This document shows positions 34,879-64,000 of a DNA stretch of 64,000 nt, in pieces; position 1 is the stretch's first letter, and each line of letters starts with the position of its first letter. Under the pieces are notes generated by a model. It worked only from the letters and a program-made list of their open reading frames with translations, had not been told where the DNA came from and did no database searches. The DNA is from Solea solea (lineage: Eukaryota > Chordata > Actinopteri > Pleuronectiformes > Soleidae): the NCBI RefSeq assembly GCF_958295425.1, contig NC_081145.1:27501889-27565888 (forward strand), given 5' to 3'. The position numbers were made by a program, and so were the translations under genes.

Positions 34879-35160
34879 TTAAAGTCTCCGGGGTTTTGAT
34901 CCGTTGGTCTTGCTGTCGTCGTCGTGCTCAGACCATCCAGACCACTTTGGATCTAGTGGAACATGAAAAGCGTTATAATTCCAAACATTATCTCTGGGTA
35001 TTTTATCAACTTTGACAAATTCAATTGAGTACAATTTGAGTTCAATTCTATTTGGACTTGCACAGTAATTCACTTTGTTTCTCACGTCATGTAAACGTAC
35101 TGAGTGATCGCGGAATTCAATACTTCTTTGATCACTGACTCCAGTTACTGACAGATGCAT
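34879..35160 (-). pseudogene. Coding-like remnant, unknown origin
   Basis: A 93-codon minus-strand frame with balanced composition and no simple repeat. I do not recognise it. It resembles in character, not in identifiable motif, the pieces at 32068-32781, 39547-39774 and 41658-42165. Confidence 0.25.
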
Positions 35161-36752
35161 AACTTTGTAAGGTGCTACATTATTAATTAGCAGCGCAACA
35201 GGTTTGGCAGCTAAATTGGCTTTCTGACGAGAGAGATGAAGGTTTAGCTAATGCAAATATAATCTGGTTTTACTCCTCACGATCGACACAGAGATTCTGC
35301 ACATGCAGCTCGGTTTGGTCTGTTTTTCACATTTAATGTTTCACTTTTCATTTATAGATTGAGAATCAAATGATTTCACAGGATTCTCAGTTTGTACTTT
35401 GTCTTGTTTTTGACGTGGAAAATTAGGTCACCATCAAAAATGTCTCGACCCACTTTTCATAAACGACACCAATTAAGTAAACAACATTCTTTATTTATAA
35501 CTGTTGCAATCCTCTGTTTTGTCCTAGAATTAATATTTCTAATGGGATTAGATTTAAATTACCCTGTAAATTATTCAATGAACAGATCTTTTTTTTTCCC
35601 TCCTAGTTCACTTTGATTTGACTTTGATGTTCTTTAGCAGTTCTGACGTCACTAAAACTGCGTGCACACATAATTGTACGTTCATCACAACATTTTCCTA
35701 AGTGAGATTAATCTCACCTGCCCAGAACCCACAGGCTTCTCATTTGAAATTAGAATACTATGATACTAATTATACTATTGTTCATTTATTCTTTCATCTT
35801 CAACCGCTTTATCCTCTACAAAGTCACACCCTTGGCATTCGGTTCGATTCTTGTGATTCTTCACATTTTAGTATCGGCTCAGCTCGCTTGGAACAGGCAC
35901 CACAAGTACCAGGTACTGTCACTAATGGGAAACCTAGTAAGTGCCTTTAGGTTCACCCGCTCGACAGCTTGTGAAACAAATATCTAACCACCCAATCATA
36001 CATGGCCCCAGATCTGCGTCACGTACCGCCGATAAATTGACCAAAACCTATGAGGAATACTTTTCTAGCACCGTGTTGAATCTATGACCTGAAGAATCCA
36101 GAAGGTTCTGACTTCCAAGGGAGGTCCAAATGAGTACTTGTAAGGTGCACCTACAAAGACCTAATGTTTCAGTCATTGGTGCAACATGTTTGACTTGATG
36201 GAGCTTCATGGAACTCCTGTATGTTCGTCATATTTACATCACAACATGTTAGAACTCTGCAGTGGGACGGCAAACACGGACACCTGCTGTGTTTTGGTTT
36301 TGGAGTGGTAAAATGCAGCTGTTGTCCTCTGTAGGCCTGATGAGACATCTCGTGGGACGTGAAGTCAAACGTGGCCTCAGTGTCTCACGTGTCACACTGA
36401 CACTGTTACATAGTGTCTCCTGTTGACCACAGCGTAACCTGAGAGCTGGTGACATACGACCGCCAGGGTTCCTTTTAAAACGTTTAAAACAAACCTCCCT
36501 GGACGATTTTCACAAAAGTGCAATGTAATGACAATGTACTGTATATGTAAAAACATCAATTATTTAATTGAGGTTACATTTTTAGATGAATTGGGAATGA
36601 AAACAAAATAAAAACGTTAAAATTATTTTTGGACCATAACACACGTACAGTTAAGTCAAAACACAATTAGCCATAAAATCTATTTCAGCTCAAATCTACA
36701 GAATCCTTTTCAGCCTTTTCTGACTGGAAACTTTGAAAAGTTTGTAAACTTC
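35161..36752. other. Gene-free stretch with repeat mosaics
   Basis: Near 35790-35945, 'catcttcaaccgctttatcc' is followed by 'accaggtactgtcactaatg', the latter similar to the right part of the MITE at 380-1019. This suggests nested fragments. No gene is supported. Confidence 0.4.
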
Positions 36753-36874
36753 TCTCTCTCACTTGCACCAAAGTCCATAGAGAAAATCAGAGGTTTTTTT
36801 AAGCTCACAGGGTGCTGTGATGTAAAATTGATGACTTTCTCTATGGGGTTTGGTGCAGGAGAGTGAGCGGTTTT
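36753..36874. mobile_element. Foldback MITE, compact copy
   Basis: Left arm TTGCACCAAAGTCCATAGAG and right arm CTCTATGGGGTTTGGTGCAG are nearly perfect complements with only about 70 bases between them. It is the best hairpin of the family. Confidence 0.8.
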
Positions 36875-38362
36875 AAGGATCGTGACACATGGCAGCCTGA
36901 AGGAACCAGGATCACCGTCTGACACAATCTAATTTAATATTTACACATTTTAAATCCAGTTTCCAGAGTTACTGGCAGCCACACACAGATGCATGTGTGG
37001 ATTTGACTCTCCACTCCACTGTGCTGTGTTGCTTCCTCTCACCCAGGGAACAGCAAAGTATGTGAGTGGCGAGTGGGCGGTTCCCCACGTAGACCCTCTT
37101 ATCTGAAGGTTAAGTGCGGGTGTGTCGTGGTCTCGCTCTGATGTGACGCATAGATATTCACGCAGAAGCTTTCCTGTCTGACATGACGGCACTTTCATTT
37201 CAGCAAAGTAGGGTTTGTTGTTTTTTTCCATCATTTCAAATGTGTTTCTTTGTAAGTTTAAAAGTGGATTTTGAACATGGTAGACACGATGAAGTTTGAT
37301 AAATGAAGTTTAATTCTGGGGCTGGGTCATATGCAGGCAAAATCTTATCTTATTATATATTTTAAGTATCGATATATATCACAAATCAGGCTGGACAAAA
37401 TGGCTTTTAGATAATATCTGGGTATTTTTAGTCTATCCTGAGGAGCTATATGTGGATATAAATACACTGTAAATACACATCATTATATAAAATATAATCT
37501 ACTGTTTATTTCTTTGTCTTTTTAATGTTAAATGAAGGATATTTACGTCTGTTAGAAACAAGGAAATTGACTGTAAATATGGTAAAATTCTGATATAACA
37601 CAAATACTTAAAATGCGTAAAAATGTTTAATATAATTTTGGCGATTCCATGTCTTGTTTTTATCAATTTTTTTAATGTTTATTTCATTAATTTATTCAAT
37701 ATAATAAAACCAGGAAAAGCCATCACAGATACCTTATGACCCAATATATCCCAAGATCTAAGACCACATCTTGACTCATCAAGTCACAACATATGTATTT
37801 GTATACAGTATATAATATTGATTTTTTTGTATTATTTGAACAATAGCAGAATGTTGGCCCGTGTTTTTAAATGAGAATGTTTCAGTGTGGCTTGAACAGT
37901 AGGCAGCAGGTCAACACTTGACGCTCCAGCTGTTCTTGTTTCCTGTTCTCGGAGCCAATTGTTGCTGCATATTTTCTCCAGGTCAAACTTCTTATTCTGA
38001 GAGTTTCATAACTGAAGAATGTGAAACTCTGCGCTCTCTCTCTCGCTCTCTCTCTCTGTGTCTCTGTCTCACTCTCTCTCTCTCTGTCTGTCTGTTTCTC
38101 CCACTCAGTGTTTTTTCTTTCCTTTCTTGGCGTTCTTTGTCCATCTGGGCAGGAACTTGTTGACTCAGCTTTGATCCTTTCTCTCTCTTCTCACACTCAG
38201 TATGTTTCCATGCACAGTTGAGTCTACGTCGTTTAATTGTTCTCTTGTCCTTGTTCCAGTGCAAACACTAGCTGAGAATTGATTTAAGTCCCACACACAC
38301 ACATGAGTTTTGAATCGTATCGGCTTTTTATCCACAAGGAACCGGCTTTGCGAACCCGAAAG
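36875..38362. other. Gene-free stretch with CT repeats
   Basis: (CT)-rich text at 38030-38095. AT-rich text at 37330-37830 may be an old dispersed repeat. No exon is seen. Confidence 0.45.
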
Positions 38363-38650
38363 CCGTGTTTCCATCTTGGTATAGTTTTGTTTGGAACAGT
38401 AAAGTGCTGGGCCAACTTTCCCTGGTAGGCGTGGTGGGGGCTGAGCCCGATGGCCGGCGAGATATGGAGCGTGACGTTGTAGCGGGGCGGCTGTTTGTCT
38501 CAACAAGACGTCAAGCTTTGTATGAGAATAGACGGCTGTCATGCGTCTAGCTCCACCCGTACCGTACCAAGGGAAGGCTACTGAAAAATGGAACGGTTGG
38601 GGCTGATTATTTTTACTCAGTACCGTTCAATTCAGTGGAAACATGTTTCC
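38363..38650. mobile_element. MITE-like element
   Basis: The left end 'cgtgtttccatcttggtat' and right end 'cagtggaaacatg' are imperfect inverted repeats. The interior has 'ctggtaggcgtggtggggg' and 'accgtaccaagggaaggc'. The TTTCCA ends suggest kinship with the family at 380-1019. Confidence 0.4.
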
Positions 38651-39359
38651 CAAGATGCCACAGCGCCACATACAGGCCTTGAGCATATAGTACACTGTTT
38701 GAGTCATTTGGGCAGTTTTGTGTGTATAAAGACATTTTAAGAAGAATTATTGTATTCGTAAGGATAAGTGTGTGTCCACCTCCGTTACACTAGGTGGCGA
38801 TATGCCCCCTTTCAGCTTTTGGTATTCAGCAGTTTCCAGTTCAACTGGCGGCTCGATGTCGGCATGTTTAGTGCCTTTCCGAGTATAAAATTCTGTATAA
38901 CATTTACAGCATTAGCGTTAAAATGATTTGTCTGCGCTGTAAAATACTTTGAACACCTTTATCTGTCCCTGGGGTTTTATGTGTCAGTGATCTGTTTATT
39001 ATTGAAGAGCTTGGTGCAAATCCAGTTTCATATTACTAATCCATCACAGTGCTTTTGCTTTTATTTTAAAGTTGGGTTAAAGAAATGCAGTTGAGGCAGG
39101 AAACCCTTCGGTTCCACCACAGACGAATAATATTGATACAGGAAAGCAGACGAAGAAAGACATGAGAGATGAGCAGCCAGGAGTCAAACTGGATGTTGTG
39201 GTGCTACAGCTGGGGCTGCTGGTCGGTCTGAGCAAACTACAATTCATGCTCACGACAGTTTATGGTTCATTTAGTGATGGTTGACACGTGAGACAGACGG
39301 CTGAGAAAAATGTCTGACATGCCAGAAATTCTGCTGCCCTCAAACTCGACATCCGGAGA
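38651..39359. other. Gene-free stretch
   Basis: No repeat or exon recognised. Confidence 0.45.
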
Positions 39360-39994
39360 CAGGCTGGTATGAATAGCCGTGCCGTTTGCTTTAGTACAGG
39401 ATGTCCGGTATGTTTGTGTAATCATTCAATCACGTCATCGGAACACTGGAGCAACACCTCTAATCCGTACTCCATCTGGTTGTCCAAACACTCTCACCCT
39501 ACCTCTGAAGGTGGAGACCATGCAGACAACCTTCAGAGGAAACTCCTTATTTTTGGTCACGATCACCTCCTCCGGTGCCACTTCGGGTCATCAGCTGAGT
39601 ACCACCATTCCTCAACGTTTCGGCCCTTGAAACTAGAACGCCTCCTGATGACGGAGCAGCCACTCTTGGTGTCATGTCCTTTGTCCGGAAGCTGCTTTTC
39701 TCTGCATCTTCTGCCAGTTCCTTCAGGGCCTTTGGCTGCTTCATTCCTGTCACCCAAAAGGTTTTTGGGGTCATGATGCCAACTAAACCAAACGTCTCTT
39801 ATGGAACAGATTGTACTAATTTACATCGCGTTGTTCCTGAGCTGCTGACCATTTCCGCCTGTGTGTACACAGTTCCGTTTAAACAAATATTAGGTTTTGT
39901 ATCGGTCTAGTATTGATCTCATATCCCATTCCAGGAGCAACCATTTCCTACCAGGACTTTGCCCTGAAATTTGCCCTTGGACTGTATAGTTTAA
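39360..39994 (-). pseudogene. Coding-like remnant, unknown origin
   Basis: On the minus strand two overlapping frames (39547-39774 and 39563-39757) give basic, protein-like sequence, the second containing a WHRRR run before a stop. Stops and frame changes interrupt it. It is cut at 39995 by the TTAA-flanked element. Family unknown. Confidence 0.3.
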
Positions 39995-41448
39995 AGGGGA
40001 CATATTATACCCTATTTCCCCCATTAAAATAGTTCCCTGGTGTCCTAATGAACATGTCAGTGACATGCCTTGGTCAAAATACCATAAGGATGAAGCATCA
40101 TAGCAGTTCAATAACCCTGCTAAGCCCGCCCCTTTCAGAACGCTCGGTTTTCGTGCTTGGTCCCTTTACATGCAAATGAGACACAGGCAAACACACACCC
40201 ACTTCTTCCAGGGGGTTTCTGATTTGTCCTCGTTACAGCGCTTTACAGCTCTATTCGTCTCCCCCTCCCTCCACTAGTTCTCTGACAATATCAACATGGC
40301 AGCGTGCGCAGAAAACAGCGAGAGTGCCGTCACAGGAAGAGACGTTCTACATAAGGATCGAGCCGAACAGTGCCGAACTGTTAATCAGTTAAAAACACTT
40401 AGGAACAGCACCACTGATCGCCAGCGGCGCGCGGCGAGCTGCATAAGCTGGCGCTGTATGTTACTGTATCAGACCGGTGACTATGCTCCGGAGACCTCGT
40501 CACCGCGGCACCGCTGATCGCCAGCGGCGAGCGGCGAGCTGCCTAAACGCATACAGCGGCCGTTTAGGCGGCTCGCCGCGGTGGCGATCAGCGGTGCCGC
40601 GGTGGCGATCAGCGGTGCCGCGGTGGCGAGGTCTCCGGAGCATAGTCACCGGTCTGCACCGGAGCTGGCGATCAGTCGCATACAGCGGCCGTTTAGGCGG
40701 CTCGCCGCGGTGGCGATCAGCGGTGCCGCGGTGAGCTGATTTTCACAGAGAGTGCAGCACCTCTGCACAGAGAGTGCAGCACCGCTGATCGCCAGTGGCG
40801 AGCGGCATAAACTGCCGCTCGCCGCTGTATATGTGATTGTATCAGACTGAGTCTGTGCTCCGGTCATGGAGGACGTACTGAACAAATATGTTTAATTAGG
40901 ACGTGTCAGAATGGTCAGTTATGAGCTCTATGTGACCTTTTCTTAACAACGTGTGTGTGTTTGTACGTCGGTGAAATACGTCCCCTGACTAAATACGGCG
41001 ACCGCTGTCTAGTGCGAACACACGAACACACGTTTGCTGACTTTATCCGGCACATTAGCTTCATATATCAAATCCTCTGTGGAAGTTTGTGTAAAACACT
41101 GTGCTCCACTGTGCAGCCACGAACAGCACACTTGTCCCTCTGCGTTGACATAATACCGCTCTTCCTCCCTCGCCTGCACTCTCGCAGGGACAAGGTGGAG
41201 CTAAGGTGGAGCTCTCGAAGTAAACTTACTGGTGGGGCGGTAACATTCGCGGTGAAATGCGCATGCTGACGTCATAAACGCAGGGAATTCAACATCGAGT
41301 GTTTTATCGCCTATACTTACACTAAGGGGGACCACGAAAACATGACGGAGTATTCTTTTTCCACACTTTGGTGACTGGTAGGGCCCCCAGAGTCCCAAAT
41401 ATAAGTATTAAAATGGTTAAAAAGTTGATTTTGCGTAATATGTCCCCT
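39995..41448. mobile_element. TTAA-flanked non-autonomous element, 1454 bp (piggyBac-like)
   Basis: The element starts AGGGGACATATTATACCC and ends TAATATGTCCCCT, a perfect 13-bp inverted repeat. It is bordered on both sides by TTAA (39991-39994 and 41449-41452). A duplicated TTAA target is the mark of the piggyBac superfamily. No transposase frame is present. The centre holds a long GC-rich inverted repeat. Confidence 0.85.
40470..40656. repeat. GC-rich long inverted repeat inside the TTAA element
   Basis: The left arm starts CAGACCGGTGACTATGCTCC and the right arm ends GGAGCATAGTCACCGGTCTG, exact complements. The arms are about 80-95 bases with a short loop around AAACGCATACAGCGGCCGTT. Shorter pieces of the same text recur at 40415-40450 and 40675-40830. 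Confidence 0.85.
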
Positions 41449-41452
41449 TTAA

Positions 41453-42170
41453 GAGTTCAGTTACACATATGGTACATTGGTACCAGCCAACCTCCTCGCA
41501 TAACTTCAAGCAAATGTCCATAGCTACCGTCTTCTTTGTTGTCCCTTTTGCCACATGTAGTATAGAGGACCACTATGTGGCCTTACAAATCGAGAGATAG
41601 CCAAGTGCCGAAGGTTGTTTCTGAAACAGGAGGACAACACAGACAGACTTGATCATTTTATGTTTTTGAAATCAGCCTTTTGTATAGTTTGATGTTTAAA
41701 AAAGCCAGAAAACATTTCTGACACTTGTTGTGTTGAGGTGGTCCGTTCGGTATGGGATGTTTGCTTCCGTTGGCATTGCTATCCAAGTTGTTTATGATCA
41801 CAGAGAGACTAGAATTCATACTGCCTAATAATGCCTTTTGGATAAAGTTCAGGTTAAGAGCACACCATGAATAAAACATCCTTTATTGAATGGAATGGCA
41901 CCAACCCATCATCATATCATTACCAAGTGCTTCCTTCTCGTATTATCTCAGAAGCCATTGTCTTCTTATGGACTCTACTAGTTACAGATCCCACCTTGTC
42001 CTGTTTTATGCACAGAAGATGTTGACAGACTCTGTTTTTTAGCAAAGTGTGGGTGAATGAGCTGTCTCTTTGTTTGCGCCCTAGTGACACATTTCTCTTG
42101 CTCCACTTGTCACCTGTACACCACAGTTCCTTGTGCCTCAGGCGACGGGTAACCTGATTCCACACTACTT
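41453..42170 (-). pseudogene. Coding-like remnant, unknown origin
   Basis: Minus-strand frames 41920-42165 (81 codons) and 41658-41879 (73 codons) follow each other with one frame change and look like protein: Lys/Arg-rich first, Asn/Pro/Ser-rich later. With 39360-39994 they flank the TTAA element, suggesting one older sequence that it split. I do not recognise the family. Confidence 0.3.
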
Positions 42171-43069
42171 AATGTCATTTACTTTACCCTTAACTTCCTG
42201 ACATGACTTGTTTTAATGTGACTTGGAAGCTTTTTAGCTAAATTGACAAAAAAGTGGTACATTTTAGTTTGGTTCAATGCAAAATGATTTGCATTTCCGT
42301 TGCCAGGTGTTGAGAAGGGTACCAAAATCACCATCACAGTTTTTGGAACCCTTCCACTGGGGTACCAAGCACAGTGTTTTGCCTCCTACTGGGTGGAGCT
42401 AGACACAGGGAAATGGCAGGTGTTTTTTTTGCAGCCTTCTGTCAAACAAAACCTTCTTCGTTGCGAGAACCCGCCACATGCCAAGAAGAAAGAACATAAA
42501 ATGCTGGATGTCCGCCATTGTTACCCGTGAGTCACTGCTGTTTAACATTTCTTCTTCTTTATGGAATTTGTTGGTTTTTTGATTCTGGTTTTTTAATCAT
42601 TCCAAGAGTAAAAACTTTGATTTTAGCATTTAAAGCACTTTATGCTACAATTTGTATTTACTAAAGTCTGACTGATTGATTCCATGAAGTGGCACAGTAC
42701 AGTTTAGCTCACTATAGTGTGGTTGCGTTTCCACATTTCAACTACTTCCTGTGTTATCACTCCCACAATCCACCCTGCCAGATGTGGGTTTTATGAAGGC
42801 GGGGCTTCCAGAGTTTGTGATCTTTCCCATAGATGTCCACGGGCCTCTGTGTTCAGTGCAGTGTGTGCACTTTTCCTGTATCTTTCTCTTGACCCAGTGG
42901 GAGAGTGTGAGTTACAGTGCAGTTTATCATGTCCGGTCATCAGAGACACTCTAAAGTAGGACAGTTTTTAGTCTCTGAGCTGACGTTGACAGCTTCCTGT
43001 GCTGCAGGAGTGTGATGAACAACGTGGGGCAAGTTTTCAACAGGACAAAACAGAGATTTGTCCAGGTTT
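42171..43069. other. Gene-free stretch
   Basis: Near 42300-42420 the text contains 'ttggaacccttccactgggg', perhaps another diverged TTTCCAC-ended MITE. No exon is supported. Confidence 0.4.
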
Positions 43070-43264
43070 GTTATTATTCCAGTTGTCCGGCGCACATTTT
43101 GACCTTGTTAGGACATTTTTTGTCTGGTCCTCACAACTTTAAAGGGCTTTTTGAGGGTTAACATCAGATTTATACGGTTAGGTTTAGACATGTAGTTGTG
43201 ATATTTAAGGTTAGGGTAAGGGGTGAGGGAATGCATTGTATCTAATGAGTGTCCTCACAAAGAG

Positions 43265-43295
<31 letters not shown>

Positions 43296-43300
43296 CCATG
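43070..43300. repeat. CA-associated repeat with GT microsatellite
   Basis: 'Tctggtcctcacaactttaa', then 'ggttagggtaaggggtgagg', then 'tgtcctcacaaagagtgtg' and a GT run: inverted relative to the copy at 5040-5230. Confidence 0.55.
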
Positions 43301-43529
43301 ACGCTAATAGTAACTGAGAGGCTTCTACTTGCTGCCAGTTAACAGAGACCTGAGACCCCCATTGGGCCACTCAAAGACTTGAAAGGAAAAGTGCGTGTGT
43401 TATGTGTGAAATAGAGATGATTATGTGACTGGCACAAAGTAAAAGACCAACCAAATGTTGTTATTGCGTTCGTGTACACGCAGATCTTCAGGTGCTTTTA
43501 TTTCAGACTTTATTTTAAGCTGTTGTACA

Positions 43530-43532
43530 TGC

Positions 43533-43572
<40 letters not shown>
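43530..43572. repeat. GT microsatellite
   Basis: (GT)n of about 20 units. Confidence 0.95.
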
Positions 43573-43575
<3 letters not shown>

Positions 43576-44149
43576 AGACAACGAAACACTATCCATCTCT
43601 TACCCGGTAACGATGACCGTAATGCTGAGAAGCCTCCAGAGATCAGGATCTGATACTTCACTTTGACACAGATGTTATCCAGGAAACGTTTGGTATCAAA
43701 TTTAATTAAGTTAAGTTTGGTTGTTGGGTAGAGTTTGCAGTGTGAATTAAATGGTCAGTAAGTTAAGTGCAGCACTTTTAAATAGTATGGCTGCATCATA
43801 GAATAGAATAGAACTTTATTGAGGTAAGAGGTAGTCATAAAACAAGAAATAGAAATAAGAGACATGTAAAAGACGTCAAGACTGACACGGAGTTAGTTTA
43901 CATTTAAAACTGCTCTTTACTGCAGCTGTGGATTCAAAGTTTGGTGGTCACTTTGTGGAGGCTCAAACTGACTGAAACACGGGATGGAAGCGATCTGCCA
44001 GGAAACTCCTCGTTCAGTGAAAAGTTGAGGCAAAGATTCCTGGGATTTTCCAGTTACTTTGGTTGCGATTGACACAATCTTTGCTAAAATAACTTTATCA
44101 CTGACTTAAACCTGGCTGAGGATACTAGGGCTGATTCTCAGGACTTCCG

Positions 44150-44440
44150 GGTGGACGGTCTTGATCTTGCAAGGCTGGTTTTCTGCTAACAGACAGTAGG
44201 GGGCAGTGGAGACAGCCCCCCTCTGCTTTTAATAGGTGTTTACTTTTCCTTCCACCCCAACCTGTCTTGGCAGATGGCCACACATGTTTGAGTCTGTTTC
44301 TGTCAGCGATTTCTTCTTCTGTTAAAAGGGAGTTTTGTTGGGTTTCTCTGCTCTCGATGATGTTGTCTATGTACAGAGCCTTGAGCTAATGTATGTTGTG
44401 ACCCGGCGCTATACAAATAAAATTGAATTGAATTGAATGC
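44150..44440 (+). mobile_element. Retroposon 3' fragment with GAATT tail
   Basis: 'Cttctgttaaaagggagttt', then 'gagccttgagctaatg', then 'ggcgctatacaaataaaatt' and a (GAATT)3 tail follow the layout of an abundant teleost retroposon 3' end. No coding remains. Confidence 0.65.
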
Positions 44441-44991
44441 TAAGGTGAAAATTTGTCGCTGTGCCTCTTCTCGTCCACTGCTGCACTCGGGTGGAGCTAA
44501 CGGCTAAACTTGAGCTTCTCCCGTGACCGTTCAGCTGAAGCCTTCCAAGGTCACGCTCACTCATAATCCTATCAGACATGCAGTGGAGCTGCAGGAGCCA
44601 AAATAAACCAAAGAATCTGTGTTGTAGGGAAAGAAAAATCTGTGTGTGCGGCTTAATTGGTGAACTCAGGAGGCTTTTATATTGTTGTTGCTGCTGTAAA
44701 GTGCATGTTATGGTCAAAGCGGTTGTAACCCCTGGTTACCTCGTAGAGAAGTGAGGAAGGTCGCGACTTCGTGAGGCAACACGTCGACCTCTGCAGTTTA
44801 TTTTCAGTGCGAGCTGCAAACATTCCTCCACTTTGGAATGTGACCTCTCCTTTGAATGATTTCAGATTCTTCCAGCGAGCTTTGTTTGTCCTCATCACTG
44901 CTGACGTTACTTACTGTCAACAAAAGGCCCGAAGAAAGTGAAATGTGAAAGGTGTGATTCAAAGTAAGAAAATGTAGTCGTGATGAAATGT
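44441..44991. other. Gene-free stretch
   Basis: No repeat or exon recognised. Confidence 0.45.
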
Positions 44992-45975
44992 TATTAGTTG
45001 TCGACTGATATTGGTTTTCTATAAATTAGGGCATTGTATGTATATCAATGTATATTTACCTTATTTTCTCGTTTTCCTTCCTCATTTTTGCAAAGAAAAA
45101 AAATAAAATAAAATAAAATTGTAATCATTGGAATTGAAATATCCAAATATCTAATATAATACCCAAACTATTTATCGGTCTACCTGTGTATTTTTACCAC
45201 AAGAAATATGAAAATCTGCTTCTTTAGTAGCTTTAATAAAAAGGCTCAAGACTAATCTCTCCTCTAAAAATGCTTTTTGGTTTTTGTTTCTTTCAGAATC
45301 AGCTGATCATGGAGGCGCAGTCGTCTGATAAAATGTGGTTAAACGACATAAAAATTGTAATTTTTAAACTTAATTTTAAAGTCATGACACAGGTCATGAA
45401 AACAACTAAAAAATAAATTTACTTTGTTTGAAAAAGTCAAGTTTTCGTGACATTTATTTGTAATAATTGGCTGTTCCATGAATAACAGTCAGTGAATGCC
45501 AGTTCTTAAAAAAATGGCAAATATCAATTTATCGGTCTACCTCCAAATGTTACACGAAACTCTGATTGTGTTTGGCTGTTTTTCCTCAAGAACCAGCAAC
45601 AGACATCTGATTAAATATGTGTAAACTACATAAAACACAAATTATCATTTTTAAACATAATATGGAATACATGAAACAGGTCGTCAAACAAAAATAAAGT
45701 TTGAGTGACTTGGCAATATTTATCAAGGATCAATGACACAAAAATGTCTAATATATTTATTATGTGTATTAAAATATGGTAAATTTATCGGTCGACCTCT
45801 AAATGTGATGTGAAATGTTGACCAACTTCTGAAATTTTCTGTGTATTTTAACCATAATAGAAATATGAACATCTAATTGTTTAAAAACAACAAAAAAGGC
45901 TGATCTTAAAAACACTGTTTGCTGTTTGTTTCTTCCAGAATCAGCTGATCATGGAGGCACAGTCGTCGTAGATCA
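44992..45975 (+). repeat. Three tandem copies of a segment containing the mical2 acceptor
   Basis: The marker TTTATCGGTC occurs at 45171, 45528 and 45784. Each is followed by 'accacaagaaatatgaaaat'-like text, a pyrimidine tract and an AG. Copies 1 and 3 share CAGAATCAGCTGATCATGG and the next 14 bases almost exactly, at 45296 and 45936; copy 2 is diverged (CAAGAACCAGC). A TTAGTTGTCGACTGATATTG at 44992 is a diverged inverted partner of TATCGGTCGACCTCTAA at 45788, so a MITE may be part of the unit. Confidence 0.7.
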
Positions 45976-46065
45976 GAGTCCAGCGCTGACAGAAGAAAAG
46001 TGTCAACAGAAACCGGACATCGGAGGAGGAGGAGGAGACCGGGACACTGGTCACCACCGGTGCTG
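45939..46065 (+). promoter_or_regulatory. mical2: mical2 5' untranslated part with a six-codon upstream ORF
   Basis: An acceptor (GTTTCTTCCAG) ends at 45938. The leader then holds an ATG at 45951 that opens a six-codon frame ending in TAG at 45969-45971. The next ATG is the main start at 46066. The short upstream frame may lower translation of the main frame. Confidence 0.6.
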
Positions 46066-63874
<17,809 letters not shown>

Positions 63875-64000
63875 GTGTGTTTGATTTATCGGTTCTTCTT
63901 ACAAGGCATAGAGCAATGTTTCCTATCAACATTAACCTGACCACAATAATTGCGATAAACGATATTGTGGTGATTTGAATGATCAGTTTTACTGTAACTG
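63875..64000 (+). other. Start of mical2 intron 22
   Basis: AT-rich intron sequence running off the window edge. Confidence 0.7.

Noticed and set aside
39369..39776. Plus-strand 135-codon frame
   Set aside because: Overlaps the minus-strand coding-like remnant; no recognisable domain or splice sites.
42300..42530. 76-codon frame with protein-like sequence
   Set aside because: No splice context or family match; the text resembles a diverged TTTCCAC-ended MITE.
46000..46065. 22-codon N-terminal extension of MICAL2
   Set aside because: It would begin at GTG; the first in-frame ATG is 46066 and matches the family start.

Overview
The window is vertebrate nuclear DNA, almost certainly from a teleost fish. 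Support comes from spliced genes with GT-AG introns, very dense CA/GT, CT and CTG microsatellites, tRNA-derived SINE copies with teleost-type tails, and many short terminal-inverted-repeat elements (MITEs). Species cannot be named from the sequence alone.

Only two genes can be supported. (1) An intact single-exon RASSF10 (Ras-association domain family member 10) lies on the minus strand at 23773..25236 in a GC/CpG-rich block. (2) A long, 3'-truncated MICAL2 (actin-oxidising flavoprotein monooxygenase) lies on the plus strand. I could follow 22 coding exons from 46066 to 63874, about 1193 codons, with every intron phase consistent. They give the FAD monooxygenase domain, the calponin-homology domain, a bipartite basic NLS, a low-complexity Pro/Ser/acidic linker and the first LIM finger; the rest lies beyond the window. 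The genes are divergent, with about 20.8 kb between start codons. In human both are on 11p15, which supports the assignments.

Layout: 1-23.7 kb is gene-free and holds MITE fragments, a degraded non-LTR retrotransposon end, a 1.4-kb satellite of 15-bp units (12.27-13.66 kb), diverged GAATTCTGAG-type arrays (14.8-17.0 kb), a 33-bp array and two related foldback loci built from 44-bp units (19.4-20.1 and 21.5-22.2 kb). RASSF10 follows at 23.8-25.2 kb. The 25.3-46 kb interval has compound microsatellites, a SINE, a candidate 5' untranslated exon near 29.4 kb, old coding-like minus-strand remnants of unknown origin, and a 1454-bp TTAA-flanked element carrying a GC-rich hairpin of about 90-bp arms. 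MICAL2 fills 45.9-63.9 kb; its introns carry a pure (CTG)38 tract, a (TG)34 tract touching a donor, a MITE ending six bases from an acceptor, and 21-bp and 76-bp minisatellites.

No bacterial-type system, CRISPR array, tRNA or rRNA gene was seen. The most unusual observations are a threefold repeated splice-acceptor/5'UTR segment just before the MICAL2 start, the intronic CTG tract, the 15-bp satellite with a 406-bp higher-order repeat, and a foldback MITE family present about ten times in 64 kb.
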